Positions 1-9,296 of a stretch of 64,000 nt of DNA are shown here, in pieces (positions within the stretch are counted from its first letter, which is position 1; each line of letters starts with the position of its first letter). A model generated the notes under the pieces. The model did not search any database. It was not told the DNA's origin and worked only from the letters and a program-made list of their open reading frames with translations. The position numbers were made by a program, and so were the translations under genes. Source of the DNA: Chlorokybus atmophyticus (taxonomy: Eukaryota > Streptophyta > Chlorokybophyceae > Chlorokybales > Chlorokybaceae); assembly GCA_009103225.1 (NCBI GenBank), contig RHPI01002048.1, positions 1-64,000 of the forward strand, written 5' to 3'.

Positions 1-282
1 CACAATGTGTTTCACGTGAGTGTAATGAAACCGTATCGTTCTGACGGTCGGGTTCAACCTCCTCCACCCCCCGTTGCAGTGGATGCAACGATACTTTCGA
101 GTATGAGGTGGAAGCAGTCCTAAGTCATCGTAAGCCTCGGCGCGGACGCGCGCCGTCTTACTTGGTGAAATGGAAAGGGTATGGTGTTGAACACAATACA
201 TGGGAGCCCGAAAGGAATCTTACCAACTGCCAAAAGATTCTTCGGGGGTACTGGAGTACGGTGTCCACACGCGAACGGTAAA
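1..282 (+). pseudogene. Ty3/gypsy retrotransposon polyprotein, integrase C-terminus with chromodomain (frameshifted, 5' part outside window)
   Basis: The first frame reads HNVFHVSVMKPYRSDGR, the usual end of a Ty3/gypsy integrase. A second frame then carries a chromodomain (FEYEVEAVL ... YLVKWKGYGVEHNTWEPE) ending at a TAA at 280-282. The chromodomain aromatic residues (Y in FEYEVE, W and Y in VKWKGY, W in NTWEPE) are all present; in this family the domain guides integration by binding histone tails. The two frames are joined only if one base is missing between about 82 and 90, so this copy looks inactivated by a single-base deletion. Only the last hundred or so codons lie in the window. The call rests on the strong family pattern of integrase tail followed by chromodomain; the frameshift could also be a sequencing error. 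Confidence 0.88.
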
Positions 283-403
283 AGGGTGCTGGCAGACATC
301 TTTACCGTTTCGGCCCTGGTTCTCTCACTGCTTTCGTTTCTTTACTCGTGGTGGGGCTTTGCTAACCCTTCAATGAGGACATTGAAACCTAAGTGGGGGG
401 GAA

Positions 404-839
404 TGTAACGGTGTGCTACCTCCATAGAGGTTCCCCGCCCTTATTTAGGATTAAATAAGGGTCCCAACGGGATTATACAGTCTATTAAGCCATATTAGGG
501 CCGTTAACCTAGTGTTAAGGCCCTAATGTAGTGTTACTTAATTGTAACACTGATATCGACATGAGACATGAGTCTCATGTCGATATCAGCCGTATGGCGG
601 CGCTGCTAACGCAGCGGCCGCCATAGCCAGGGGATCTTCTGCTCCGGCAGATTCCCCTGGCGGCGGCGGCGGTGGCGTCGTGGCTGGTGGTGGTGTTGGG
701 GTAGGGGATTAAAGGGAGGAGGGGGCACACCCCCTCTAGTCTCTTTACACTGTCACAAATTGGGATAAACTGTGATAGACCTCACTCATGGTAGTGTCTT
801 TTACTACCATAGCCTAGTTGTCGGGCCCCAATTGTTACA
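404..839 (+). repeat. Probable 3' LTR of the gypsy element
   Basis: A G-rich polypurine-like tract (about 393-403) precedes TGTAACGG at 404, as expected for the start of a 3' LTR after the polyprotein stop. The right border is uncertain. TTTACA at 744-749 gives a 5-base terminal inverted repeat with TGTAA. GTTACA ending at 839 gives a 6-base inverted repeat with TGTAAC, but 839 is also the end of the first 89-base repeat of the adjacent TRIM-like element. The 5' LTR is outside the window, so target duplication cannot be tested. Confidence 0.55.
418..660. repeat. Chain of seven consecutive hairpins inside the LTR
   Basis: Seven inverted repeats follow each other with almost no spacer: 418-431 (5-bp stem), 438-461 (10-bp perfect stem, loop GGAT), 494-527 (14 bp with one bulge), 531-550 (7 bp), 550-589 (18-bp perfect stem, 4-base loop), 593-625 (14 bp with one bulge) and 627-660 (imperfect, about 13 bp). 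Two of the stems are GC-rich and four AT-rich. A further 8-bp stem at 788-810 lies just downstream. The pattern was read directly; function is unknown. Confidence 0.9.
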
Positions 840-1258
840 ATAGTAACGGAGCTTGACGTCTCAGGTTCAATTCCCGTAAGGGATGGAGGCAGATCCAAGG
901 CAAAACCAAAAACATTTGGGGCGGCTTGCCCTGGGCTGGGCGCGGGATCACGACCTGCGCGCTGAGCCAGTTCAACCTAAGGCCGCGTGAGCGGTCGCGC
1001 TGCGATGGCAGATCGCGCGATGAGGATGGCCGTTCGGTCGGTCAGGACCATTTGTGGGCCGGATTTAACAGGCCGCGGGCAGACCAATTGTGGTACGGTC
1101 GCGAACACGGCGACGTGGGCTAGTGCCTTATTGGATTATGAGGAACTCATGGGTTAAATTGGGGAGGAGTGTCAAAAATTGGGATAATTTGTGACAAACC
1201 TCACTCATGGTAGTGTCTTTTACTACCATAGCCTAGTGGTCGGGCCCCAATTGTTACA
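751..1258 (+). mobile_element. TRIM-like element with 89-bp terminal direct repeats and pol III-type boxes
   Basis: Two 89-base direct repeats (751-839 and 1170-1258) differ at about 6 positions; both start TGTCA and end TGTTACA. One base after the left repeat, 841-854 resembles the plant initiator-Met primer-binding site (about 11 of 14 positions). A purine tract GGGGAGGAG (1161-1169) abuts the right repeat. This is the layout of a terminal-repeat retrotransposon in miniature, with about 330 bases of non-coding interior. A pol III A-box match lies in each repeat (810-821 and, perfect to TRGCNNAGYGG, 1229-1239), and a B-box match GGTTCAATTCC lies at 864-874, 42 bases after the first A box. 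No target duplication is visible (flanks TACAC and GTTAT). Alternative: the left repeat is the end of the gypsy LTR and the right one a displaced copy. Confidence 0.6.
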
Positions 1259-1542
1259 GTTATGATGCACTGTCAATGCCACATGCTAGGGTTCTTTTAT
1301 CTTGCACGTGCACAGCCTCAAGTATCTTGCACATGACATACACTGTCAATACCACATGCACACCCTCATGCACAGCCTCCAGTGTCATTCACATGAACAG
1401 CATGACCAATCTCGCAAATGCACGACGTATTTCTACTTGCGGGAGCTCACAAGTCGCAAAAGAGAAGCTGCAAAGTACCACGAACGGGTGATCCATGACC
1501 TAGTTTAATGTTTCCAGCAGCAATTAAGCAGTATGCTTGCAG

Positions 1543-1869
1543 ATTGCCATGTTGGTCAGAGTGAACCGAGAGCAGCGCGGCAGGCTGATTGTCTGCCTGG
1601 CGGAGTGCAACAAAGTGGAAGACGAGGTAAGCATGTGTATGCTGATGGGCTAGTCCTCTGGCAGCACGCCACTCTTACAGCATTACCAAATGCAAGTGGT
1701 CACACTCAAAGCGACCATCAAGCGCATGCGCGTGCACGGCGAGGCGCTGACATTCAAGCTAAAGAACAAAGTAGCCGCTGTACTGTCAGCGAGCGAGGCA
1801 GCAGATGAAGATGACTCCGATGTTGAAGCAGAAGACTTGTCGGAGGAGGAACATGAGGAGGGGGGTTGA
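1543..1869 (+). CDS. 3' end of an unidentified gene: charged coiled-coil protein with acidic C-terminus (partial)
   Basis: Two exons fit in phase: 1543-1626 (after acceptor TTGCAG, ending GACGAG|GTAAGC) and 1681-1869 (after CTCTTACAG, ending in TGA). Together they encode a piece rich in K/R/E with short heptad-like stretches (QVVTLKATIKRMRVHGEAL), then a strongly acidic tail (EAADEDDSDVEAEDLSEEE). An upstream coding piece ending near 1502 (KREAAKYHERVIHDL) may be the previous exon, but its donor is weak and the intron would be only 40 bases. The intron at 1627-1680 is 54 bases, short for this window. I do not recognise the family. The 5' part must lie beyond the retroelements, or the gene is truncated by them. 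Confidence 0.5.
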
Positions 1870-3222
1870 GGAGGAGCTCTAAGGCAAGCGCCACGGGTTG
1901 ACAAGCTGTGTGCATGAGTGCGACAGCTAGACTCAATGTTATAGGGTAGTTTCATGCGCAAGTCGGCTGCCCAGTTGCAAGTGGACACTCTCACCACTGC
2001 CAGTACATTGTATATATTGTGGGCTTATAGGTGCAAGACCAAACAATCAGTCCAAGGTTTGTACAAGCTGCATGGCATGTTAGTGTTGGCTTACGGCAAA
2101 AATTGCCAACTTTTGTTAAACGGTAAGGGTCACATATAAAAAGCAATGTAACGGCAAAGAAAGTGCCGGCTATTGCTGTCAGCTGTCCGTAACTACCGGC
2201 TAACGGCCGTCTGTGCACATCGACCAAAGGGTAACTAGTTGACAACTCTTGGCCGGTCAGTGCCACTGACAACCACTTTCGGCCCGCGGCCGTCTGCTTC
2301 AATCCACTCAAGCCAATGGCAAACCCAATAGTTCAAAGGTAACATTTCAGGCAGCGGCAGGCAGGCTCAAGCACCCGTCAGTCCCTCAGTCCTTAGTCAG
2401 TCACCGTGTCACCGAGAATTTGCAACAATGTATCGACAATATGGCAAAGGAAAAACGCATGCACGTGATCAATCAAGCATTGTAATGATAACAAGCAGGG
2501 TCCGTGTTTGACTTGCTACTCTTAACTGTTTATTGCACGGTACACCTACATGTTTGCAAGATTCAAAAGATCAAACTAGCTGAAAGCGTGTCTTGTTCAT
2601 ATTTGTAACCAAAAGCGCAATAAGTTATTTCGGCTTTTACGCAAGTCGTGTTATTTACGCAATGGACTTTTGCTCTGCATTTGTGTGCCGTTTCAGAATA
2701 TTGTGAACGAGAGTAAAAGTGTTACCATCGCTGTCTTGTCATCTGTGCTTAAGAGCTAAGAATGCATCAAATGTGTCGCGCTTGAGCATGTGGAGCTCAA
2801 ATAAGGCGGTGTATATGTTTTGTTTAAACTCGATGAGACGCCTTGTCAACCTTAAGTAAGAGTAGCAGGGTGTATACAAAAGTGTATTATATTTAATGGT
2901 GTATAACGATTGTGTGCACGTGATACTTGTGCTGATGAAGAGTCATAAAGGCTTCAGTACTAAAATGGCTGTTTGGCAAAGAGATCAGGTTGTTGAGCAC
3001 GGTGTTAAATGGCTTGATGCATTGGCTGTTGAAATCACAGGCGGTTGTGCAACAGAACTTTTTAAAGCATAAATGGCAAGGTAACGACCAACAGTTGGTC
3101 CATTGATAACTTACTGATTAAATCATCAACTGGCAAGTGGTATTGCGCATTTCAAGCGCCACGCACATAAAGCATTTAGGAATAAACCATCAATTGTCAG
3201 ATAGTTCAACTGATAACAAGTG
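1870..3222. other. Intergenic, no gene seen
   Basis: Downstream of the coiled-coil stub. The sequence turns AT-rich from about 2420 onward and no spliceable coding exon was found. A TGTAA occurs at about 2147. No convincing repeat boundary was found before the piggyBac left end. Confidence 0.6.
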
Positions 3223-3767
3223 TTAACACTAGGGATGTAGCTTAATGTACACTGAAGTGTACAATTAAGTGATCTTGTGGGCACAGTCATTATATATGGA
3301 ATATGATGATTGAGCCCTTGAGATATCTATCCTTTTCTTTTAACCCATTGGACTATCTACTAAAAGTAGTTTCATCTCATTTGGATCAGTTATGCATGAG
3401 ATACAATAGATAGAGTAAGGATTTTAGTACTTTTTATTGTACACTTAAGTGTACAGTTATGCAAGTAATATGATGTGGTCTCAACTCATCCGGGTTGAGT
3501 TGGACGTTGGGTTTGAGGTGTTGGGTGACTGTATTGGGTCTAGTAGAGCACTTTCACATACTGAGTCCTACTAACTCCTCTTATGCCCGGAGTTACACTT
3601 GTTGGCAAATACGCATGCGCACGCATCAAATGTCAAATTCTGGCACAATGTGCACCTAACATTATAAGTGTTGTATACATAAGTGTTCTATGCATAAGGA
3701 AGCATTCAAGAACATCACTTAAGGCCGTAGGCACACTACTAGCAAGTGTATACAAGCTCAACCAAGT

Positions 3768-6066
3768 TTAGCCTACACTTGTGAAGCGGATCCGCTTGGG
3801 TCCAACATCCAAGCCGTGGATGTTGCGCTCGACATGGTAGCATCGGAAGCAACCCGGATTGCATAGCCTAACCCCGCATTGCTCACACCAAAAGAGTGAG
3901 CGCTTGCCACGAGCACCAGTCCCACGCATGTCAGCAGCACACACCAAACAGTACCGCTGCTGACGAGAAGGATGCGGTGTGGGGAAGTGCTTGCCAGTGT
4001 ATCTGCCAGTGGGGTCTGCACGCTCAGCAGCGGTTCTGGTCATGGTGAAGGGAGCGCCGTCCAACATGTTGTCCACGATTGGCCCTGCAGCTCGATGATG
4101 AAGTCGATGTGGGCTGCATCAGGGTGTGCATGGTTGTAGATGATCCAAGCGTTGGTGACTGCGCCGTCAAAGAGCCCCCGAAAAGCCCTGTGCCACCACT
4201 TCAACGCTACACTAGTTTGCTGCGTGCTATAGCAATACGCTAAGCAAAGCCTATCATACTAATCAACAGCGTCCTTGTAGCTATTGTACTGAATGGCTAT
4301 GGAAGGGCAATCAACACCAACACGGTGGCCATCAGATTGCAACCTACTGACACTACTCATTGCAACCCCATGACTGGTCGAGAGAAAGTTTACAGGCCTT
4401 TTATCCATCCATTGCACAGCAATTAATCCACTTGACGGACTTATAGCACACACAGTGGTTCCTTGCGTACAGCGTGGTGGTAGTGATAGTAAATGTGCAG
4501 GATAGCCCTTCCTGTTAGTAACTATAGTTCCAGTAGCATTGTGACCATGTGCTTTGATCCATAATAGTAACTTAGGGCTAGTGAAACCTCTGTCCAAATA
4601 GATATCGTGTTGTTGACCAAGCAGCTCAGCAAGTAGCTGCTGAACCACCACTGTGTGTAAGTCAGGACATTTAAGTTTATCGTATATAATGAAGTCGTGA
4701 CAGTAGTAGGTATTAGCGTCATTGACTGGAAAGATTTATATCCCAAACTTGTACGATGTTTGGTTGAGCTTGTACGGTTTACTTGGGTTATATATGCGCA
4801 CAGGACACATGCGGTTTTTGATAGGGGTAGTACGCTCATCAACAATCAGTTCTTTACCACATCTATACCATTTCTTAAAGTTTTTTGTCAACACACCAAT
4901 GATAGGTAGTATGTGCCATAATTTATATTCTCTACTTTGTTTATCATATGGCCCACACCGGTTGTCATTCAAGTGAAAGTATCTTTTTATTTGTTCAAAC
5001 CGTTCAAGTTTCGTGAAGCGTTCAACGTCAGGATACGTAAGAGCACCATGACTTCCTCTCGACCAATAACACTTTACGCGGTTCATGGGATGCAGGGCCA
5101 TGGCTAAGTTCAAACTAACCCAACGTAAAAGTTCATGCACAGACTGGCTGCCAAGTTCTTCCGATGGGGTTGCTTGCACGCTGATCAGCAGCATACAAGT
5201 TGGTTTGCGACACTACTTGCCAAAAAGAGTACGGTAGAAACAGCAACAAGACTTGTAGTACTACTACTAAAGCGGAGAAAGCCCACTACGATCTCTAATG
5301 CCGATGGGACTAGAACTTCCTTGAAAAGGTTGTGCATGCAGCCACGGGTATGATTCATCAGCACGTCCAGTCCGCCAGTGAATGTTCTCAGCAACATACT
5401 CTTCATCTTCAATGTCATGCCAGCTGTTCATTTACGAACGCAACGGCATACCTTCCAACTCTAGTTCATCATTCTCCGCATCCCCTATGCTCCCCTCATC
5501 CTCCGAATTTGGTTGCTGGCGAGTGCTTTGACGCTGGCGAGGAACACGCCCAGCCCCTTGTTTGGCAGGGCGCCCCATGCGCACACTGTTCCCTCTGCCT
5601 CTCCCTCCACTACCGCCCCTACCACGGCCTCTCCCTGTGCTAAGAACACCATCACTGCCCTCACTATCGCTCCCCTCCTCATCCCCTTCCTCCCCGTCAC
5701 TAGAGCTGCTGCCAGAAGGCGTTGCTGCCTCCGCCTCATTGTTATCATGGTCGTCCATGTCCTCCTCGTCCTCCTCGTCAGATTTTGTGGCCCCACCATC
5801 CTCCCCCCCCACTCCCTCCACCACATCCCTCACACACTGTGCATGCACAGATGCTTGACTTTGAGTGCTTGGCACGAGCCAAGGAGCTATGGTAGCTGCC
5901 TGTAGCTCTAGGCACTGATCATCATACTCAAATACTACCTCCCATCTATCTCTGTTGGGCGTGCCGCCCGATCTAAACTCCTCCACCACTGCCTTGAGCT
6001 TGGTGGTGGTGTAGGCGTTGCCAAACTGTTGCTTGGCCCATTGGACGGTGAAAAATTTGCCGGACT
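3768..6066 (-). pseudogene. piggyBac transposase, degenerate
   Basis: Pieces occur in family order. First comes an acidic/Gly-Arg-rich N-terminus (from about 6066, ending at a TAA at 5432-5434). A continuation follows to about 5290, with stops. Then comes the core, with the first catalytic Asp in ELIVDERTTPI (about 4830), the second in IYLDRGFTS (about 4590) and MDKRPVNFLS. The third is in KDAVD, but the next codon is TAG at 4258-4260 where this family usually continues. After a frame change the C-terminal Cys-rich finger (RYCLVCAADM ... WCEQCGVRLC) ends at 3768. At least three in-frame stops and two or more frame changes are needed to read through it. The three catalytic Asp and the zinc finger can still be made out, so decay is recent. 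No ATG precedes the N-terminal piece in frame; an intron near 6066 (CTAG acceptor) is possible. Confidence 0.88.
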
Positions 6067-6204
6067 AGCAGATTGCGCCCTACCCAGCCTCTATCCCTCC
6101 CCACGGGCGTCCTTGACCTCCCCGCCATGTCCCCCTCGGACACCGCCGCCAACACCGCCGCCCAGGCCGCCGCCAGGGCCGCCACCCAGCTGTCAGTCAC
6201 ATTA

Positions 6205-6231
6205 AAAAACGCGCCAACTTGGCGCGTTTTT
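6205..6231. repeat. 27-bp near-perfect palindrome inside the piggyBac right end
   Basis: Two 13-base arms (6205-6217 and 6219-6231, AAAAACGCGCCAA and complement) flank one central C. It lies upstream of the first recognisable transposase codons, in the probable promoter or leader region, about 205 bases inside the right terminus. Confidence 0.9.
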
Positions 6232-6440
6232 GCAAACCTAACCCTAACTTGCAATAGTGATTTCTTACTCATACGTGATGAGAAAATTATGAAACTACTT
6301 TTCCCGTGTCCCTCTCGAAGTTATCTATGCAGCCATGTACATACATGCATGATTATATGTACTTATGGGCTCGATAACACGGGGGCAAGTGGGTCGCTTT
6401 AAATGTACACTTAAGTGTACATTTACATCCCTAGTGTTAA

Positions 6441-7120
6441 TCAAAACCATCTCATGTGTAATTTATTTATCAAAGTATATTCGAGACACCACTGACCAGC
6501 GGTGTCTCAGCATAGTCTATTGCAACATTGCCGCGCCGACATGCGTGTGACATTACTATCTAATTTTGAACTGAATTAACATTGAATAAAAGCGATTGTT
6601 GAAAACATTCATATCGTATAAGGATGCTGCAATGAACATGGCATTACATTTGCTCACTAGTAGTGATAATCATTACCATGATGAGTGTTAAGATTTCAAT
6701 CAACGTGCACATCATACAGAATGGGCGCTTTCTGGCACTATTGACATGCCGACATCATGATGTGCTTTGTCAAGCGGTTAGTTGATGATATCACGGAATA
6801 AATATATTTCGCGCATGCCATTGTATAAGTGCTTACATATGAAGTCAATCTCATTAGCATTGCTTTAAACACCGAATTTCAACCATTTTATTTAATTGAT
6901 ACGTATGACGTTTTATATTTTTAGCACGCAATCTTCACATTGAATCATTATATTGATAATCAGTATAACTAATAAGTTATCATGTTTACACCACGGTGGC
7001 AAAACAGGCGATAAATGAGGGGCTTGTATTATGAATATACAGCACATCGCATATGTCTACAAGCAACCTATCATTGTGATGTTGGAATATATAACATTTG
7101 TTATATACCGTATATATAAA

Positions 7121-7215
<95 letters not shown>

Positions 7216-7739
7216 NTCGGGCAAATACGATACATACAAAATCACGTGATGGCTATATATAAAATGTTTTAATTGGTTGACATAAGCATAATCAGATTTA
7301 CAAGGGCTGTTTGCTATGTGCAAGGGCAGGGTAGACTGATACCAGGTTGTGCACCTTTGTCATCGTCAACTTTGTTAATCAAGGTATCTTGTTATATTTA
7401 ATACCTTCTATTTCTTATTTTTAAAAACCCTCTATGTTTAATAGTGGTTCTTAAGAGAATTCATTTATTATTAACCTTCCCTATGTAATTACCTTTTGGG
7501 GAACATCTAACATTTTACTACATGCAGCTAATTGAGACAGCCAAACAGGGTACATCTGCGAGTACTCCGTTGACTTATTCCTTGATCGCTTGGTCTTCGA
7601 GTAGCACGCTGCTGCAGGCTGAGCTGCATTGCTGAGTTTAAAAGATCAAATCTTTTAGCGGTTTTTTAAGCTCTCTTATCGCTCATCGATGCAATGCAGC
7701 ACAGGTAATCGCCAGAGTAGAGAGGCAGATTAGAGAGGC
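6441..7739. other. AT-rich intergenic stretch, no gene seen
   Basis: No coding exon is recognisable. The stretch includes the long C homopolymer (7122-7215) and a small inverted repeat GCTGCATTGC / GCAATGCAGC at about 7624 and 7691. A roughly 13-base unit containing GAGAGGCAGATT is duplicated immediately before the rRNA-like segment, at about 7718-7745. Confidence 0.6.
7122..7216. repeat. C homopolymer (94 bases) ending in an N
   Basis: Ninety-four consecutive C residues are followed by a single N. A true run this long is improbable to assemble exactly; it may be a collapsed or artificial join. It should not be read as coding despite giving open frames. Confidence 0.95.
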
Positions 7740-8110
7740 AGATTACCCCTTCTCCCGAAGTTACGGGGTCAATTTGCCAAGTTCCTTCAACATGGTTACC
7801 TCAAACGCCTTAGTATACTCTACTAGTTCACCTGTATCGGTTTAAGGTACGGTCTAGGAGGGGGCTTATGTAGCCACCTACGTTTTTTTACTAGAACTTA
7901 TTTCCAGGAATGCAATGAGGTCAAAAAGTATTAATTCAATCTCATTAATTTAGCTAGATATCAGTATTAAATTAAAGACTTATACTAACTAGACACCATA
8001 TTCGTCATCTTTTTAGCAGGCATTTTTTCTGTAAATTAAAACATTTATAGAATTAAATTTTAAACAGCATCGGTTAGCTTTTTCCCATCGAAAACGGCTT
8101 TTGCCATAAG
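7740..8110 (-). rRNA. Fragment of an organellar large-subunit (23S-like) rRNA gene, probable nuclear insert
   Basis: Read on the - strand, about 7740-7870 contains the conserved 23S blocks: CCGTACCTTAAACCGA, TACAGGTGAACTAGTAGAGTA, CTAAGGCG, GAAGGAACTTGGCAAAT and CCGTAACTTCGGGAGAAGG. This is the stretch corresponding to roughly E. coli 23S 1650-1770. The AT-rich sequence up to about 8110 (with CATTCCTGGAAATAAG) fits the preceding variable region. Only a few hundred bases of a gene of about 3 kb are present, so it cannot be functional alone. The loop region reads more like mitochondrial or alpha-proteobacterial than plastid sequence; I infer mitochondrial origin with modest confidence. Confidence 0.82.
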
Positions 8111-9296
8111 TCTTAGGGGCCAGCAGCAAACAGCACCCATCTACAAGAGGGGAGGAAAGGGGCTAAAAGGTGTGAACTATGCAATAGCTGTGACTGAGAA
8201 TAACAACGTTAACGACAATGAAGACGCCGCTGCTCACAACCCTCCCCTCAACGCCAGTTCACTAAACGGTCCCCGACGATAAGGGTTTAGCCGTTAAATT
8301 TGATCCTTTACGACCATTTACATGTGTGCGTAATGCTGGTCTCAAACCATGTAAGTGACATCATCATGAAGTGAGATATATCTCTTATAATATCATAATA
8401 TCATTCGTTGTTGCTCATGAGTTGAGGTGTGCAAAAGTGTGCAGACGTCTCTGCACCCGGTGCATTGCCGGTGGCATTATTCACATTCATATGCACGTAA
8501 TTTTGCGTGCATATAGGTTGGTTGCTCATGTAGGCTAATGCGAACGTAAGCGAAGGTTATAAAATATGTTGTTTTGTGTTTGTCATTAACTGCCATGTTG
8601 TGTTCTGAACGCTCTATTTATAAACATTACAGTAAAGAGATGCCTTAACACAAGCATTATAACAGACAATAGGTGAGCAACCTAGTATACAAGGCCACAC
8701 TCTGTGGTCGTCTGAGACCACGCCAACTACGCAACAACCGCAAGTTATTCAGTTAGGCAAAGAGGAATGTCGTAGGTATGACTTACATGTATAAACATGC
8801 AGCCCCCGCCCGCTTTCAAGTCACTTGAGCACATGGTGCTTCCCTTGCTTTGTTGTTCAACTCTTAACAACCATTAAAGTTCGATGGTATGTGCGCCGTC
8901 TTGCTGTATGCATCACACCAGTCTATGATATGACATGATAAATGATTCGTACTTATCCTATGCATGATGCAGGTGTTGGATGTATCAGGCGTTCACACAT
9001 GCAGTTGCATACTTTCAGTGGACGCATGCAGCTCAGCAGGTCAACAGCTGCATGCGTTCAGCTGCATGCTCACAATGTGCGCTACGCATACACTGGTCAG
9101 TTCCTCGGTAGTACCGGCGGCGTCGGGGTTGGCGGCGGCGGCGGTTGGGTATTAGTCGCCCTGCACAGCGTTGTCTGGATCGGCGCCGTGAGCATGGTCC
9201 TGCAAGAAGGACGCCTTCGTGCTGAGGTGGCATGGTGCATGGCAGTCTAAGGCCCAGCGTGTCGCCTCCACCGCCGCCGCCGCCGGGTGCAGCCTC
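8111..9296. other. Intergenic and upstream region of the kinase gene
   Basis: No gene was recognised. From about 9100 the sequence becomes GC-rich with GGC repeats, as expected for the 5' leader of the kinase whose ATG is at 9297. No TATA box was convincing. Confidence 0.5.

Larger units (their letters stand above)
3223..6440 (-). mobile_element. Complete piggyBac element with TTAA target duplication
   Basis: The element is bounded by TTAA on both sides (3223-3226 and 6437-6440). Terminal inverted repeats are perfect for 13 bases: CACTAGGGATGTA at 3227-3239 and its complement at 6424-6436. Homology continues inward past a 4-base indel through a palindromic block around GTACACTTAAGTGTAC (3244-3267 and 6401-6424). 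A further copy of the palindrome lies at 3438-3455. Between them lies a piggyBac transposase on the - strand, so the right end is the promoter end. TTAA-specific insertion is the hallmark of the superfamily. The ends look fresh, but the transposase is broken, so movement would require a transposase supplied by another copy. Confidence 0.93.

Noticed and set aside
858-882. tRNA gene at the B-box-like GGTTCAATTCC
   Set aside because: A and B boxes are spaced correctly, but the flanking bases do not form an acceptor stem, anticodon arm or full T stem.
5432-5989. 185-codon open frame as an independent acidic protein gene
   Set aside because: It is the N-terminal region of the piggyBac transposase, lies inside the element, and continues in frame past a stop into transposase-like sequence.
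7031-7323. Poly-Pro / poly-Gly open frames through the C run
   Set aside because: They exist only because a 94-base homopolymer has no stops; the run itself is probably an assembly artefact.
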